From Verrucomicrobiota bacterium (lineage in GTDB: Bacteria > Verrucomicrobiota > Verrucomicrobiia > Limisphaerales > JAHEOI01), in assembly GCA_018610125.1 (NCBI GenBank), contig JAHEOI010000051.1, forward strand, positions 1 through 22,034: a stretch of 22,034 bases of DNA, in the 5' to 3' direction. Positions 15,253-22,034 of the stretch are shown here, piece by piece. Within the stretch, counting starts at the first letter, position 1, and each line of letters opens with the position of its first letter. Below the pieces are notes generated by a model. It was given only the letters and a program-made list of their open reading frames with translations, ran no database searches and was not told the origin of the DNA. Both the position numbers and the translations under genes were made by a program.

Positions 15253-16128
15253 TCAAGTTCTTGCGTTCTTTTCGTCCCAATGGGTGTTGAGCACGGAATG
15301 GGAATCGACTTTGATCCGGTCCTCAATCGCCCGAGTGATATACCGCTTCCCGTTTTCAACGGCCGTCCGATACGGCTGCCCGTGTGCCAAATGCGCCGTG
15401 ATCGCGGCGGACAAGGTGCAGCCGGTCCCGTGCGCCTCAACCCCATGCACGAAACGCTCACGCAGGATCACCTCTTCTTCACCGTCAAAGAAGCAGTCCA
15501 CTGCCTCCTCCGGGTCCCCTGATAGGGACGCCGTCCCCGGCGTTCTCGGACCTTCGTCAAAGAAGGAATCCGCTGCCCCCTCCTGCTCCGGCAGATGCCC
15601 CCCTTTGACCAGGACCGAGCAGCCGAACGTCTCATAAATCGCCTTGGCAGCCGCTCGCAGCTCAACGAGTGTCTCGATTCGCCGACCCAAAAGCAGGCGA
15701 GCCTCGGCAACATTCGGCGTTACCAAATCACACAACGGCAGCAGCTTCTCGCGGATGACATCGATGGCATCGTCCCGTAACAACGGCGCACCGCTTGTGG
15801 CAACCATGACCGGATCCACAACCAATGGCGGACGTTGAGTGCCCGAGTACGTCTCTGCCATCGCTTCTATGATGCCACGGGAATAAAGCATGCCGGTTTT
15901 GACGGCACCGACCGAAAACGCCGCAAAAACCGCCTCAATTTGCTGTCGTACCATCCTCTCAGACGCCGGCTCCACGGCGCGGACCTCCCGTGGATTTTGG
16001 GACGTCAGGCATGTAATGGCGCTTGTGCCATGCACACGGAGCGATACAAATGTCTTTAAATCCGCTTGAATACCGGCGCCGCCTCCGCTGTCGGAGCCCG
16101 CCACGGTTATTGCCACAGGTTGTTTCAT
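15253..16128 (-). CDS. thiD: Hydroxymethylpyrimidine (phosphomethylpyrimidine) kinase with in-frame insertion
   Basis: ThiD phosphorylates HMP and HMP-phosphate to give HMP-PP for thiamine phosphate synthesis. The 291-residue ribokinase-fold protein shows AGSDSGGGAGIQADLKTF (10-27), KTGMLYS (77-83), VVDPVMVATSGAPLL (103-117), TPNVAEARLLLG (137-148), KGGH (175-178) and the GTGC anion hole/cysteine segment (HGTGCTLSAAI, from 233). Compared with the usual ~265 residues it carries extra text after KGGHLPEQEG: residues ~185-208 and ~209-216 repeat a short theme (AADSFFDEG and AVDCFFDGE). The insertion lies in a loop far in sequence from the catalytic motifs, so activity is probably kept. No other thiamine gene is visible nearby. 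Its divergent neighbour is polX (73 bp apart). Confidence 0.95.
   Translation of the reverse strand: MKQPVAITVAGSDSGGGAGIQADLKTFVSLRVHGTSAITCLTSQNPREVRAVEPASERMVRQQIEAVFAAFSVGAVKTGMLYSRGIIEAMAETYSGTQRPPLVVDPVMVATSGAPLLRDDAIDVIREKLLPLCDLVTPNVAEARLLLGRRIETLVELRAAAKAIYETFGCSVLVKGGHLPEQEGAADSFFDEGPRTPGTASLSGDPEEAVDCFFDGEEEVILRERFVHGVEAHGTGCTLSAAITAHLAHGQPYRTAVENGKRYITRAIEDRIKVDSHSVLNTHWDEKNART
15484..15577. repeat. Imperfect direct repeat flanking a palindromic insert in thiD
   Basis: The segment starting GTCAAAGAAG at 15484-15505 recurs at 15556-15577 with 19 of 22 bases identical. The spacing is 72 bp, exactly 24 codons, so the frame is kept. Between the copies is GGGACG-C-CGTCCC (plus strand), a short palindrome similar to the intergenic hairpin at 7402-7423. 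It may be a coding-sequence insertion of a palindromic element with local duplication, or a simple tandem duplication that then diverged. Confidence 0.65.
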
Positions 16129-16201
16129 ACAGTGCTTTCAAGATCTTCCAAAGGGCTTTTTCCCATTTCATGCTTCCGAAGCCGTGAATTAGAGTAGCCC
16201 C

Positions 16202-17959
16202 ATGGACAAAGATCGGCTTGCGGAAATCTTTGAAGAAGTCGCGGTCTTGCTCGAGCTCAAAGGCGAGAATCCTTTCAAGGCCCGGGCCTACACCAACGCC
16301 GCCCGCACATTGACCCAATTGAATGAGCCGCTGGAAACCCTTGTCAAAGAAAACCGGCTTGGTGAGGTCAAAGGGATCGGCGAGCGGATTCAGGAAAAGA
16401 TCAAGGAGGCTGTGACGACCGGTCGCCTCAGCTACTACGAAGAGCTTAAGCAGTCTGTCCCCGAAGGCCTCGTGCATATGGTCGACATTCCCGGGCTTGG
16501 TCCCAAAAAGGCCAAAGCGGTTTACGAGAAGCTTGGGGTGGCAAGCATCGAGGATCTCGAAAAGGCCTGCCATCAAGACCAGATCGCCCATCTGGAAGGC
16601 TTCGGCCAAAAAACCCAGAGCAAGATCCTTGAAGGAATTGAATTCAAGCGCAAGTATGCCTCCCGGCACTTGGTCAGTGACGTCTTGGCTCTCGCCGAGC
16701 CGATTCTGGCAAGCCTCCAAGAGCACCCGGAGGTCATCCGGTGCGATATCGCCGGAAGCTTGCGACGATTCAAGGAAGTGATCGGTGATGTCGACTTCTT
16801 GGTCTCTGCGAAGAAATCGGCGGGGGTCATCGATTTCTTTACTCAACAGCCGGGTGTGGTCAGCGTGAGCGCCAAAGGCGACACCAAGGCCAGTGTGATC
16901 CTTGAAAAGGGGATCCAGGGGGATCTGCGTGTCGTAAGCGACACCCAATTCCCGTTCGCCCTCGCCTACTTCACCGGAAGCAAGGAGCACAACATTGTGA
17001 TGCGGCAACGCTCGATCCAGCGAGGGATGCATCTCAACGAGTACGGCCTGTTTCAATCGAGAGAAGAGACCCGCGACCCCAAGTACCTCGTCCCCTGCAG
17101 GACAGAAGAAGAGATCTTTGCCAAGCTCGATCTCCAATATATTCCCCCCGAGCTTCGCGAAGACAACGGCGAATTCGAAGCGGCCGAAAAAGGGAAGCTC
17201 CCCAAGCTGCTCGAGTGGACCGATCTCAAAGGCTCATTGCACAATCATTCCAATTGGAGTGATGGGAGAGACTCGCTCGAACAGATTGCCGATCACATGG
17301 AATCAATCGGTTGCGATTACTGGGGGATTACCGATCACTCAAAGTCGTCGTTTCAAGCCAATGGCTTGAGCCCCGAGCGAGTCCGCAAGCAGATCAAAGC
17401 CGTCAACGAGGTCAATCAACGGCTGAAGGATCAAGGCAAGCGATTTCGGCTATTGACCGGCAGCGAAGTCGATATCTTGAGTCATGGCAAAAAGCTCGAT
17501 TTTGACGACTCATTGCTGGCCGAGCTCGACATTGTCGTCGCCAGTATCCACCAAGGATTTTCTCAAAGCGAGAGTGAAATGACCAAGCGGATCCTGACCG
17601 CGGTCGAAAACCGTTATGTCCATATGCTCGGCCACCTTACAGGCCGCCTTCTCTTGGAGCGTGAAGCCTATAAGGTCGACCAGTATGCCATCATCGATGC
17701 CTGCGGTGAAACCGGCACTTGGATCGAGCTCAATGCCAACCCGCTCCGATTCGACCTCGACTGGCGGCTTTGGCAATACGCCAAATCCAAGGGGGTCAAA
17801 TGTGTCATCAACTGCGACGCCCACCGTCACGAGCACGCCGGATTTCTTCGACTCGGAGCAGGCATCGCACGAAAGGGCTGGCTCACCAAAAAGGACGTCA
17901 TCAACACCCTGCCGATGAAATCGCTGACGAAGGAATTGCAGAAGAAGCGATCGGGATGA
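16202..17959 (+). CDS. polX: DNA polymerase X family protein with C-terminal PHP domain
   Basis: Bacterial PolX (here 585 residues) fills short gaps in base-excision repair and end joining. Residues 1-150 carry the 8-kDa-like N-terminal helices with helix-hairpin-helix motifs (VKGIGERIQEKI at 56-67, IPGLGPKKAKAV at 96-107, LEGFGQKTQSKI). The nucleotidyltransferase core has GSLRR (185-189), the metal aspartates D196 and D198 in GDVDFLV, the third aspartate D241 in GDLRVV, and the TGSKEHN helix (258-264). From ~345 the PHP phosphoesterase domain starts with HNHSNWSDG and continues through GITDHS, GSEVDIL, VASIHQG, HMLGHLTGR and INCDAHRHE, all expected Mn/Zn ligands, which supports 3'-5' exonuclease activity. 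The Shine-Dalgarno before the ATG is weak. It converges on the next gene with 9 bp between stops. Confidence 0.96.
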   Translation: MDKDRLAEIFEEVAVLLELKGENPFKARAYTNAARTLTQLNEPLETLVKENRLGEVKGIGERIQEKIKEAVTTGRLSYYEELKQSVPEGLVHMVDIPGLGPKKAKAVYEKLGVASIEDLEKACHQDQIAHLEGFGQKTQSKILEGIEFKRKYASRHLVSDVLALAEPILASLQEHPEVIRCDIAGSLRRFKEVIGDVDFLVSAKKSAGVIDFFTQQPGVVSVSAKGDTKASVILEKGIQGDLRVVSDTQFPFALAYFTGSKEHNIVMRQRSIQRGMHLNEYGLFQSREETRDPKYLVPCRTEEEIFAKLDLQYIPPELREDNGEFEAAEKGKLPKLLEWTDLKGSLHNHSNWSDGRDSLEQIADHMESIGCDYWGITDHSKSSFQANGLSPERVRKQIKAVNEVNQRLKDQGKRFRLLTGSEVDILSHGKKLDFDDSLLAELDIVVASIHQGFSQSESEMTKRILTAVENRYVHMLGHLTGRLLLEREAYKVDQYAIIDACGETGTWIELNANPLRFDLDWRLWQYAKSKGVKCVINCDAHRHEHAGFLRLGAGIARKGWLTKKDVINTLPMKSLTKELQKKRSG

Positions 17960-17968
17960 AAAACGGCA

Positions 17969-20557
17969 TCATGGCTGTGCAGGGTATTTCTTTAAGGCAC
18001 GCTGCAATGGTGAGAACACCGACTTCGGTTTGATGCCGCCCTGCCAGCCAACCCAAAAACGGGCTAACGGCGTCCAGTCGTGATATTGCCCCACCAAGGT
18101 AGCCCCTTCCGAATCGTTTTCATCAGCAGTCTTTTCGTTGGCAAGAATATCCCCGGCCGCCTTCAACAACTCCCTCGACCGGTCCTTACGGCCGGTCCGC
18201 CATAACAAATAGGCCCGTAGAAAACGCGGTCCGATGGCCTTCGGATCCTCTTGGCAAACGGAAGTCAACTGAGTCGTCGCTTTGTCCCAATTCCCCAATA
18301 GCAGGTTCACTTCTCCCAAAAGGAGCAATCCCCCGGTCTCTTCAGGATTGAGTCGGCGGGCCTTTTTCAATGCGCCTCTGGCCGATTCCAATGCCTGGCG
18401 GGAGCGTCCCGTCAATGCCTGCAAACGCCCCCACTCGACAAGCGCCCGATGGCTCGCCGGATTAACCGCCACCAATCGATCCAATTGCGCCAACGCCGCA
18501 TTGGTCATTCCTTGCGCGACAAGACATTGAGCAAGCCGGTACCGAGCTGTCTCGTGGCTCGGCCTGATCGATAACGCCCGCCGAAATCGATGAATCGCCT
18601 CGCCAAAGGCATTGCGACGTTGCATCGCCTTGACGCCGCGACGCAACGTCTTCCAAAACAGCTCTTGCCGCTCTTTAGGGTCTCCTTGATTCGCCTCCTC
18701 GGCTAAAGCCTTCTTCCGGTCCGGAATCGGCGGTCTGTTATAGGCCTTGACCCGCGGCACGGACTGACCCTCGGTGACTTCCCAGAGGCAGCCGACCGGA
18801 AGATGGTGCAATACCGTCCTGCGGTCTCCTACCCAATCAATCACGAGCCGGTCAAGTCGTTTCGCTTGACCGACACCCAGATGCACAATGCGGCTGCTTT
18901 GCGAAAGGTAGGAAGCGCCGCCGGTGACATCTCTCACCAACTTTGTGCCTCCCATCGTTGCCGTGAGCCTCGCTCCTACGCCAAACCCTTTCGTGCGCTC
19001 GTTCGCATTCCGTGACCGCAACCGGATCTTCACAGACCGACCCGTGGCCATGTCATTGCGAAGAAGCTGCACTCCCTCTCGGAGATGGACCATCAGCACA
19101 TCCTGATCGCCGTCGTTGTCATAATCGGCGACCGCCAAGCCGCGGCTGACATGGGGCTGACTCAAAACCGGACTCTCCTTCGCAATGTCAAAGAAAGTCT
19201 CACCCTGTTGATTCCAAAAAAGGAACGGCTTCTGCGGCTCCAGGCGTTTCGGCGAGGTCCCGGTTTCGAGCGTGCTCCCGTTGGCGACAACCAGGTCCAA
19301 CCAGCCGTCATGATCGAAATCCACCGCTTCCGTCCCCCATCCCACCGCCGATAACGCCACTTGACCCAACCCAAGCCGGTCCGCCACATCCCGAAAACGG
19401 AGCTTATCCGCCTTGCCGCCCGGGCCTTTCTCCCCCTCATCGATCAGCAAATTCTCATACAAGGCGTTTTCCTGAGCCGTCCAGTGTGTGATAAACAGAT
19501 CCTCGTCTCCATCACGATCCCAGTCTCCGGCCGTCAATCCCATCGCGCCTCGGTAATCGGCCACCAGCGCGGCGTGACCGACCTCGGCAAATGAGCCGCC
19601 CTCATTTCGGTAGAAGACGTTATCCGAGACATCATTGGCCACGTAAAGATCCGGGCGACCGTCGGCGTTGAAATCATTCCAAATCGCCCCAAGGCTCCGC
19701 CCGGTTGGATTGGCGACACCGACTTCAGCCGCCACTTCCGTGAAGGTCCCATCGCGGTTATTTCGGAAAAGTAGGTTCGCTCCGGGGTCAAACGAGGCAG
19801 GATTCAGTGTGTAGGGGACCGCTTTCCCAAATTGCCTTGTTACGGCCCTGGGGCCGGCCTCAGGCGGGGTATAATCGACGTAATGGCAGACATAAAGGTC
19901 TACGGCTCGATCTCGATTGTAATCCCCCCAAGCAACCCCGGACCAATATCCCTCCGGCTGCGGAAACCGCTCATCCCGCTGAAAGCTCCCGGTGCCGCCT
20001 TCATTTCGAAACAGCAGCAATGTGTCATAGCCGGTAATCACCAGATCCGGATACCCGTCCATGTCATAATCGCCCCACGCAGCAGCCATCCCGAGACAGC
20101 GCACATCCGGGAAACCTTCAACCGGCTCGAACGTGCCGTCTCCTTGGTTTTCATAGAGACGAGAAGGCGCCCAGCGCGATTTCGGCAGTCCCATCCTCCC
20201 GCCGGCAGCCACCAGAAAGAGATCCTGGTCGCCATCCAAGTCATAATCGCCCCATGCCGCCCCGGTCCCCATGTCCTCGGGCAACTGGGACGAGCGCTCC
20301 CCGGTAAACGTACGAAACTCATCCAGCCCCGCCTCCCTTGTCACATCCTCGAAATCGGCACTCGGGGCCTTCGAAGGCGCCGTATGGGAAAGCTCACGGG
20401 TCACTCCCGTGCTGACGGTCCCCGGTTTATAGACTTTCGATTGCCCCGATCGATGCCAAAGCACAAAGGCCCCAAGGACGAGGATCCCGACCCCGGTCAT
20501 ATAGAGAAGGACCCACCGCGTTCCTCGTTTTCGTTTTGAAGTGGTCGTCGTGCTCAT
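17969..20557 (-). CDS. Membrane-anchored CRTAC1/ASPIC-UnbV propeller protein with TPR tail
   Basis: The 862 residues start with a basic stretch and one membrane helix (WVLLYMTGVGILVLGAFVLW, 15-34), so the rest is expected outside the cytoplasmic membrane. Residues ~65-500 hold seven calcium-binding FG-GAP/VCBS loops of the type DYDLDGDQD, at about 104, 163, 212, 294, 345, 413 and 478. The third (DYNRDRAVD) is degenerate. Seven repeats fit a seven-bladed beta-propeller. Residues ~508-595 match the ASPIC/UnbV domain (NANERTKGFGVGARL, GASYLSQSSRIVHLGVG). From ~630 to 810 are TPR helices (AIHRFRRALSIRPSHETARY, LAQLDRLVAVNPASHRALVE). The molecular function of this family is not established. It probably binds partners or polysaccharide. 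It is 36 bp downstream of the multiheme cytochrome, which suggests an operon. The ATG lacks a close Shine-Dalgarno. Confidence 0.9.
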   Translation of the reverse strand: MSTTTTSKRKRGTRWVLLYMTGVGILVLGAFVLWHRSGQSKVYKPGTVSTGVTRELSHTAPSKAPSADFEDVTREAGLDEFRTFTGERSSQLPEDMGTGAAWGDYDLDGDQDLFLVAAGGRMGLPKSRWAPSRLYENQGDGTFEPVEGFPDVRCLGMAAAWGDYDMDGYPDLVITGYDTLLLFRNEGGTGSFQRDERFPQPEGYWSGVAWGDYNRDRAVDLYVCHYVDYTPPEAGPRAVTRQFGKAVPYTLNPASFDPGANLLFRNNRDGTFTEVAAEVGVANPTGRSLGAIWNDFNADGRPDLYVANDVSDNVFYRNEGGSFAEVGHAALVADYRGAMGLTAGDWDRDGDEDLFITHWTAQENALYENLLIDEGEKGPGGKADKLRFRDVADRLGLGQVALSAVGWGTEAVDFDHDGWLDLVVANGSTLETGTSPKRLEPQKPFLFWNQQGETFFDIAKESPVLSQPHVSRGLAVADYDNDGDQDVLMVHLREGVQLLRNDMATGRSVKIRLRSRNANERTKGFGVGARLTATMGGTKLVRDVTGGASYLSQSSRIVHLGVGQAKRLDRLVIDWVGDRRTVLHHLPVGCLWEVTEGQSVPRVKAYNRPPIPDRKKALAEEANQGDPKERQELFWKTLRRGVKAMQRRNAFGEAIHRFRRALSIRPSHETARYRLAQCLVAQGMTNAALAQLDRLVAVNPASHRALVEWGRLQALTGRSRQALESARGALKKARRLNPEETGGLLLLGEVNLLLGNWDKATTQLTSVCQEDPKAIGPRFLRAYLLWRTGRKDRSRELLKAAGDILANEKTADENDSEGATLVGQYHDWTPLARFWVGWQGGIKPKSVFSPLQRALKKYPAQP

Positions 20558-20593
20558 GGCAGCAAATTAAAAGCCATTCAAGCTTCCTGTCGG

Positions 20594-22034
20594 TCATTCG
20601 ACCGCATCGGCCTTCTGGATTTCCACGCTCGTTTGAGCGCGGTTCATCACGGTAACGGGCGCCGTCACTTTCTCCTCAGAGCCAAACAAATCGTTCAAGA
20701 GGAATTGGTCGATCTTACGGTAAAGAAGCGAAACTTCGATCTTATACCGGCCGCTTCCACGATCGGTCGGTATCGCGATGTTTCGTGTGCGCGGTCGGTT
20801 CTCTTTGGCTCCGTTGCCGGCGGGCTGGCCGGGCTGAGCGGGACAGTCAATCGCGTAGGTCGCCGTGTCGGAGTAACCGGGGAACAAAACGCGCTTAAAT
20901 CGGACGCCGACCATGTCCCAGAGATTGTGGCGATCGATGAGGTTGCCGGCCTGATCGACCGCTTCCGCTTTGAACATAAAGCTGCCGGAATCAATGAAGT
21001 GACTCCCATCGCGTTTGCCGGAGCTGAAGATTTCCTGCCCGGTCGAATCCGTCACCTCCACCCGGAGCCAGCTTTGGATCATATCGAGCGGACCTGTCGG
21101 GAAGCCATGGCCGACCTTGTTTGAGCTCATCGTCACTCGAAGCTCGATCGTCTCACCGCGCTGGACCTCGCTTGGCGCCTCAAGATCGAGTCGGACCACC
21201 GGTCCATCCGCCCACTTTTCATCGATCTCCGGAATCTCGATTTCACCCCGCAGCCATGCTTCGGTCAGTTCCGTCTGCTCCTTCCAGCCCTCGAGCTGAA
21301 GGTATTTCGGAACGAATTGGTTGGCGGCCAAAAAGCGATGGCTCCGATGCTTCCCATCATCAGGGGAACGGTTGTAATCCATCAAATCACCGGCGGCCGG
21401 ATCTTGAGATTCGACCAAAGGCATATGGCATTCACGGCACTCGATCGTTTTCCCGGGCACGCTGCCGTGATTCCAATGACTCGACTTCCAGGTGTCATAC
21501 TGATTCTGAAGCTGGACCCACCCCACCTGGTTAATCTCCTTGTCGATGAATTGCTTGTGACACGATCCGCAATATTCCGCCGTCTTATAAAGCGGACGAC
21601 TCAACCCTTGGTGCTCCCGTGGATAGGAGCGGATCAAGAAATCGCGAGCTATCTTGGCGAGCCCGTTTGTGCTCCATTGCCACAAATAGGAGCTCGGGTC
21701 GGTCACGGTATAATCGGCATTACCGCGCACATCGACTCGCTTGATCGCGTGACAAGCCAGACACGAAATCCCTTCGTGATATCCTTGAGTCCGAGTCAGC
21801 GACTTTGAAGCCAATGTCTTGCTGCCGGAGAAAAGCGAGATCGGATCGTGGCAGCCGGCACAGTAGCGGGTCGCTTCAGAGCCGACCTGCTTGGCCATAA
21901 TCTCTTGAATCCCTTGAAAGACCGGGTCCATCGCCGCATAACGATGGGCGCTCGGCTGCCACTCCTCAAAGATCTCCTCATGACAACCAGCGGTGGCACA
22001 GGAGGCGGAACCGGCCAGGGCCTGCGAGTCGAGC
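20594..22034 (-). CDS. Multiheme cytochrome c (C554-like), 5' end beyond window
   Basis: The frame stays open to the window end; the first ATG in view (21931) is internal, and 34 more residues precede it. Five heme-binding motifs are visible: CATAGCH, a rarer CX4CH form, near the edge, then CAGCH, CLACH, CGSCH and CRECH. The text around the first (CHEEIFEEWQPSAHRYAAMDP) and second (YCAGCHDPISLFSG) resembles the cytochrome c554-like family common in Planctomycetes and Acidobacteria. After residue ~250 a heme-free beta-rich domain begins (VRLDLEAPSEVQRGETIELR) with the motif NKVGHGFPTGP, whose histidine may be a distal heme ligand. It should lie in the periplasm or outside the cell and carry electrons. 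A signal peptide and further hemes may lie beyond the edge. It precedes the propeller/TPR gene by 36 bp. Substrate and partners are unknown. Confidence 0.9.
   Translation of the reverse strand, partial: LDSQALAGSASCATAGCHEEIFEEWQPSAHRYAAMDPVFQGIQEIMAKQVGSEATRYCAGCHDPISLFSGSKTLASKSLTRTQGYHEGISCLACHAIKRVDVRGNADYTVTDPSSYLWQWSTNGLAKIARDFLIRSYPREHQGLSRPLYKTAEYCGSCHKQFIDKEINQVGWVQLQNQYDTWKSSHWNHGSVPGKTIECRECHMPLVESQDPAAGDLMDYNRSPDDGKHRSHRFLAANQFVPKYLQLEGWKEQTELTEAWLRGEIEIPEIDEKWADGPVVRLDLEAPSEVQRGETIELRVTMSSNKVGHGFPTGPLDMIQSWLRVEVTDSTGQEIFSSGKRDGSHFIDSGSFMFKAEAVDQAGNLIDRHNLWDMVGVRFKRVLFPGYSDTATYAIDCPAQPGQPAGNGAKENRPRTRNIAIPTDRGSGRYKIEVSLLYRKIDQFLLNDLFGSEEKVTAPVTVMNRAQTSVEIQKADAVE

Noticed and set aside
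15959..17137. Long open frame (392 codons) on the minus strand opposite polX and the start of thiD
   Set aside because: It is the antisense of conserved PolX motifs, has no family resemblance and spans the divergent thiD/polX gap. It is a codon-bias shadow.
17950..17975. Terminator between the convergent polX and propeller genes
   Set aside because: Only 9 bp separate the stops and no stem-loop with a T-run is visible there.
19832..20539. 235-codon plus-strand frame opposite the propeller gene
   Set aside because: Antisense of the repeated calcium loops; no independent signal.

Overview
The window reads as an ordinary chromosomal stretch of a PVC-group bacterium, most likely a member of Verrucomicrobiota. 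Several genes point that way: a cytoplasmic Ser/Thr kinase of the subfamily with a long insert and an ADIGL motif; a short AT-hook/winged-helix protein; a short, animal-type transketolase; and a multiheme cytochrome followed by a membrane-anchored CRTAC1/ASPIC propeller with TPRs. This assignment rests on recalled family resemblance, not on a database search. No CRISPR array, phage gene, transposase or complete insertion sequence was seen.

Left part (1-7592). The end of a HEAT-repeat protein (+) runs into the 3' end of the kinase gene (-). A 575-bp non-coding stretch follows, with a perfect 22-bp-arm palindrome and one copy of a 53-bp repeat. Next come the AT-hook/winged-helix gene (-) and a 1142-residue MscK/KefA-like mechanosensitive channel (-). 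Only about 23 bp separate that channel from a divergent secreted alpha/beta-hydrolase (+). The 284 bp after the hydrolase hold the second, inverted copy of the 53-bp repeat and two more hairpins.

Middle part (7593-12416). On the minus strand, in order of transcription, lie tRNA-Arg(CCG), transketolase, a clear intrinsic terminator, a YqgE/AlgH-family gene and uvrB. The last two are 9 bp apart and probably co-transcribed. UvrB carries a lysine-rich C-terminal tail.

Right part (12417-22034). On the minus strand, in order of transcription, lie thiD (with an in-frame insertion flanked by an imperfect direct repeat), an NhaC-type Na+/H+ antiporter and an AraC-type regulator with a PocR-like sensor domain. 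Divergent from thiD is polX (polymerase beta core plus PHP domain). It converges, 9 bp apart, on a two-gene minus-strand unit: a multiheme cytochrome c, cut by the window end, followed after 36 bp by the CRTAC1/ASPIC/TPR protein.

Most genes are housekeeping: DNA repair, pentose phosphate, thiamine salvage and ion or osmotic homeostasis. The best candidates for less-described biology are the cytochrome plus propeller/TPR pair, the AT-hook/winged-helix protein, the kinase with an N-terminal beta-sandwich domain, and the dispersed palindromic repeats, one of which may have entered thiD.
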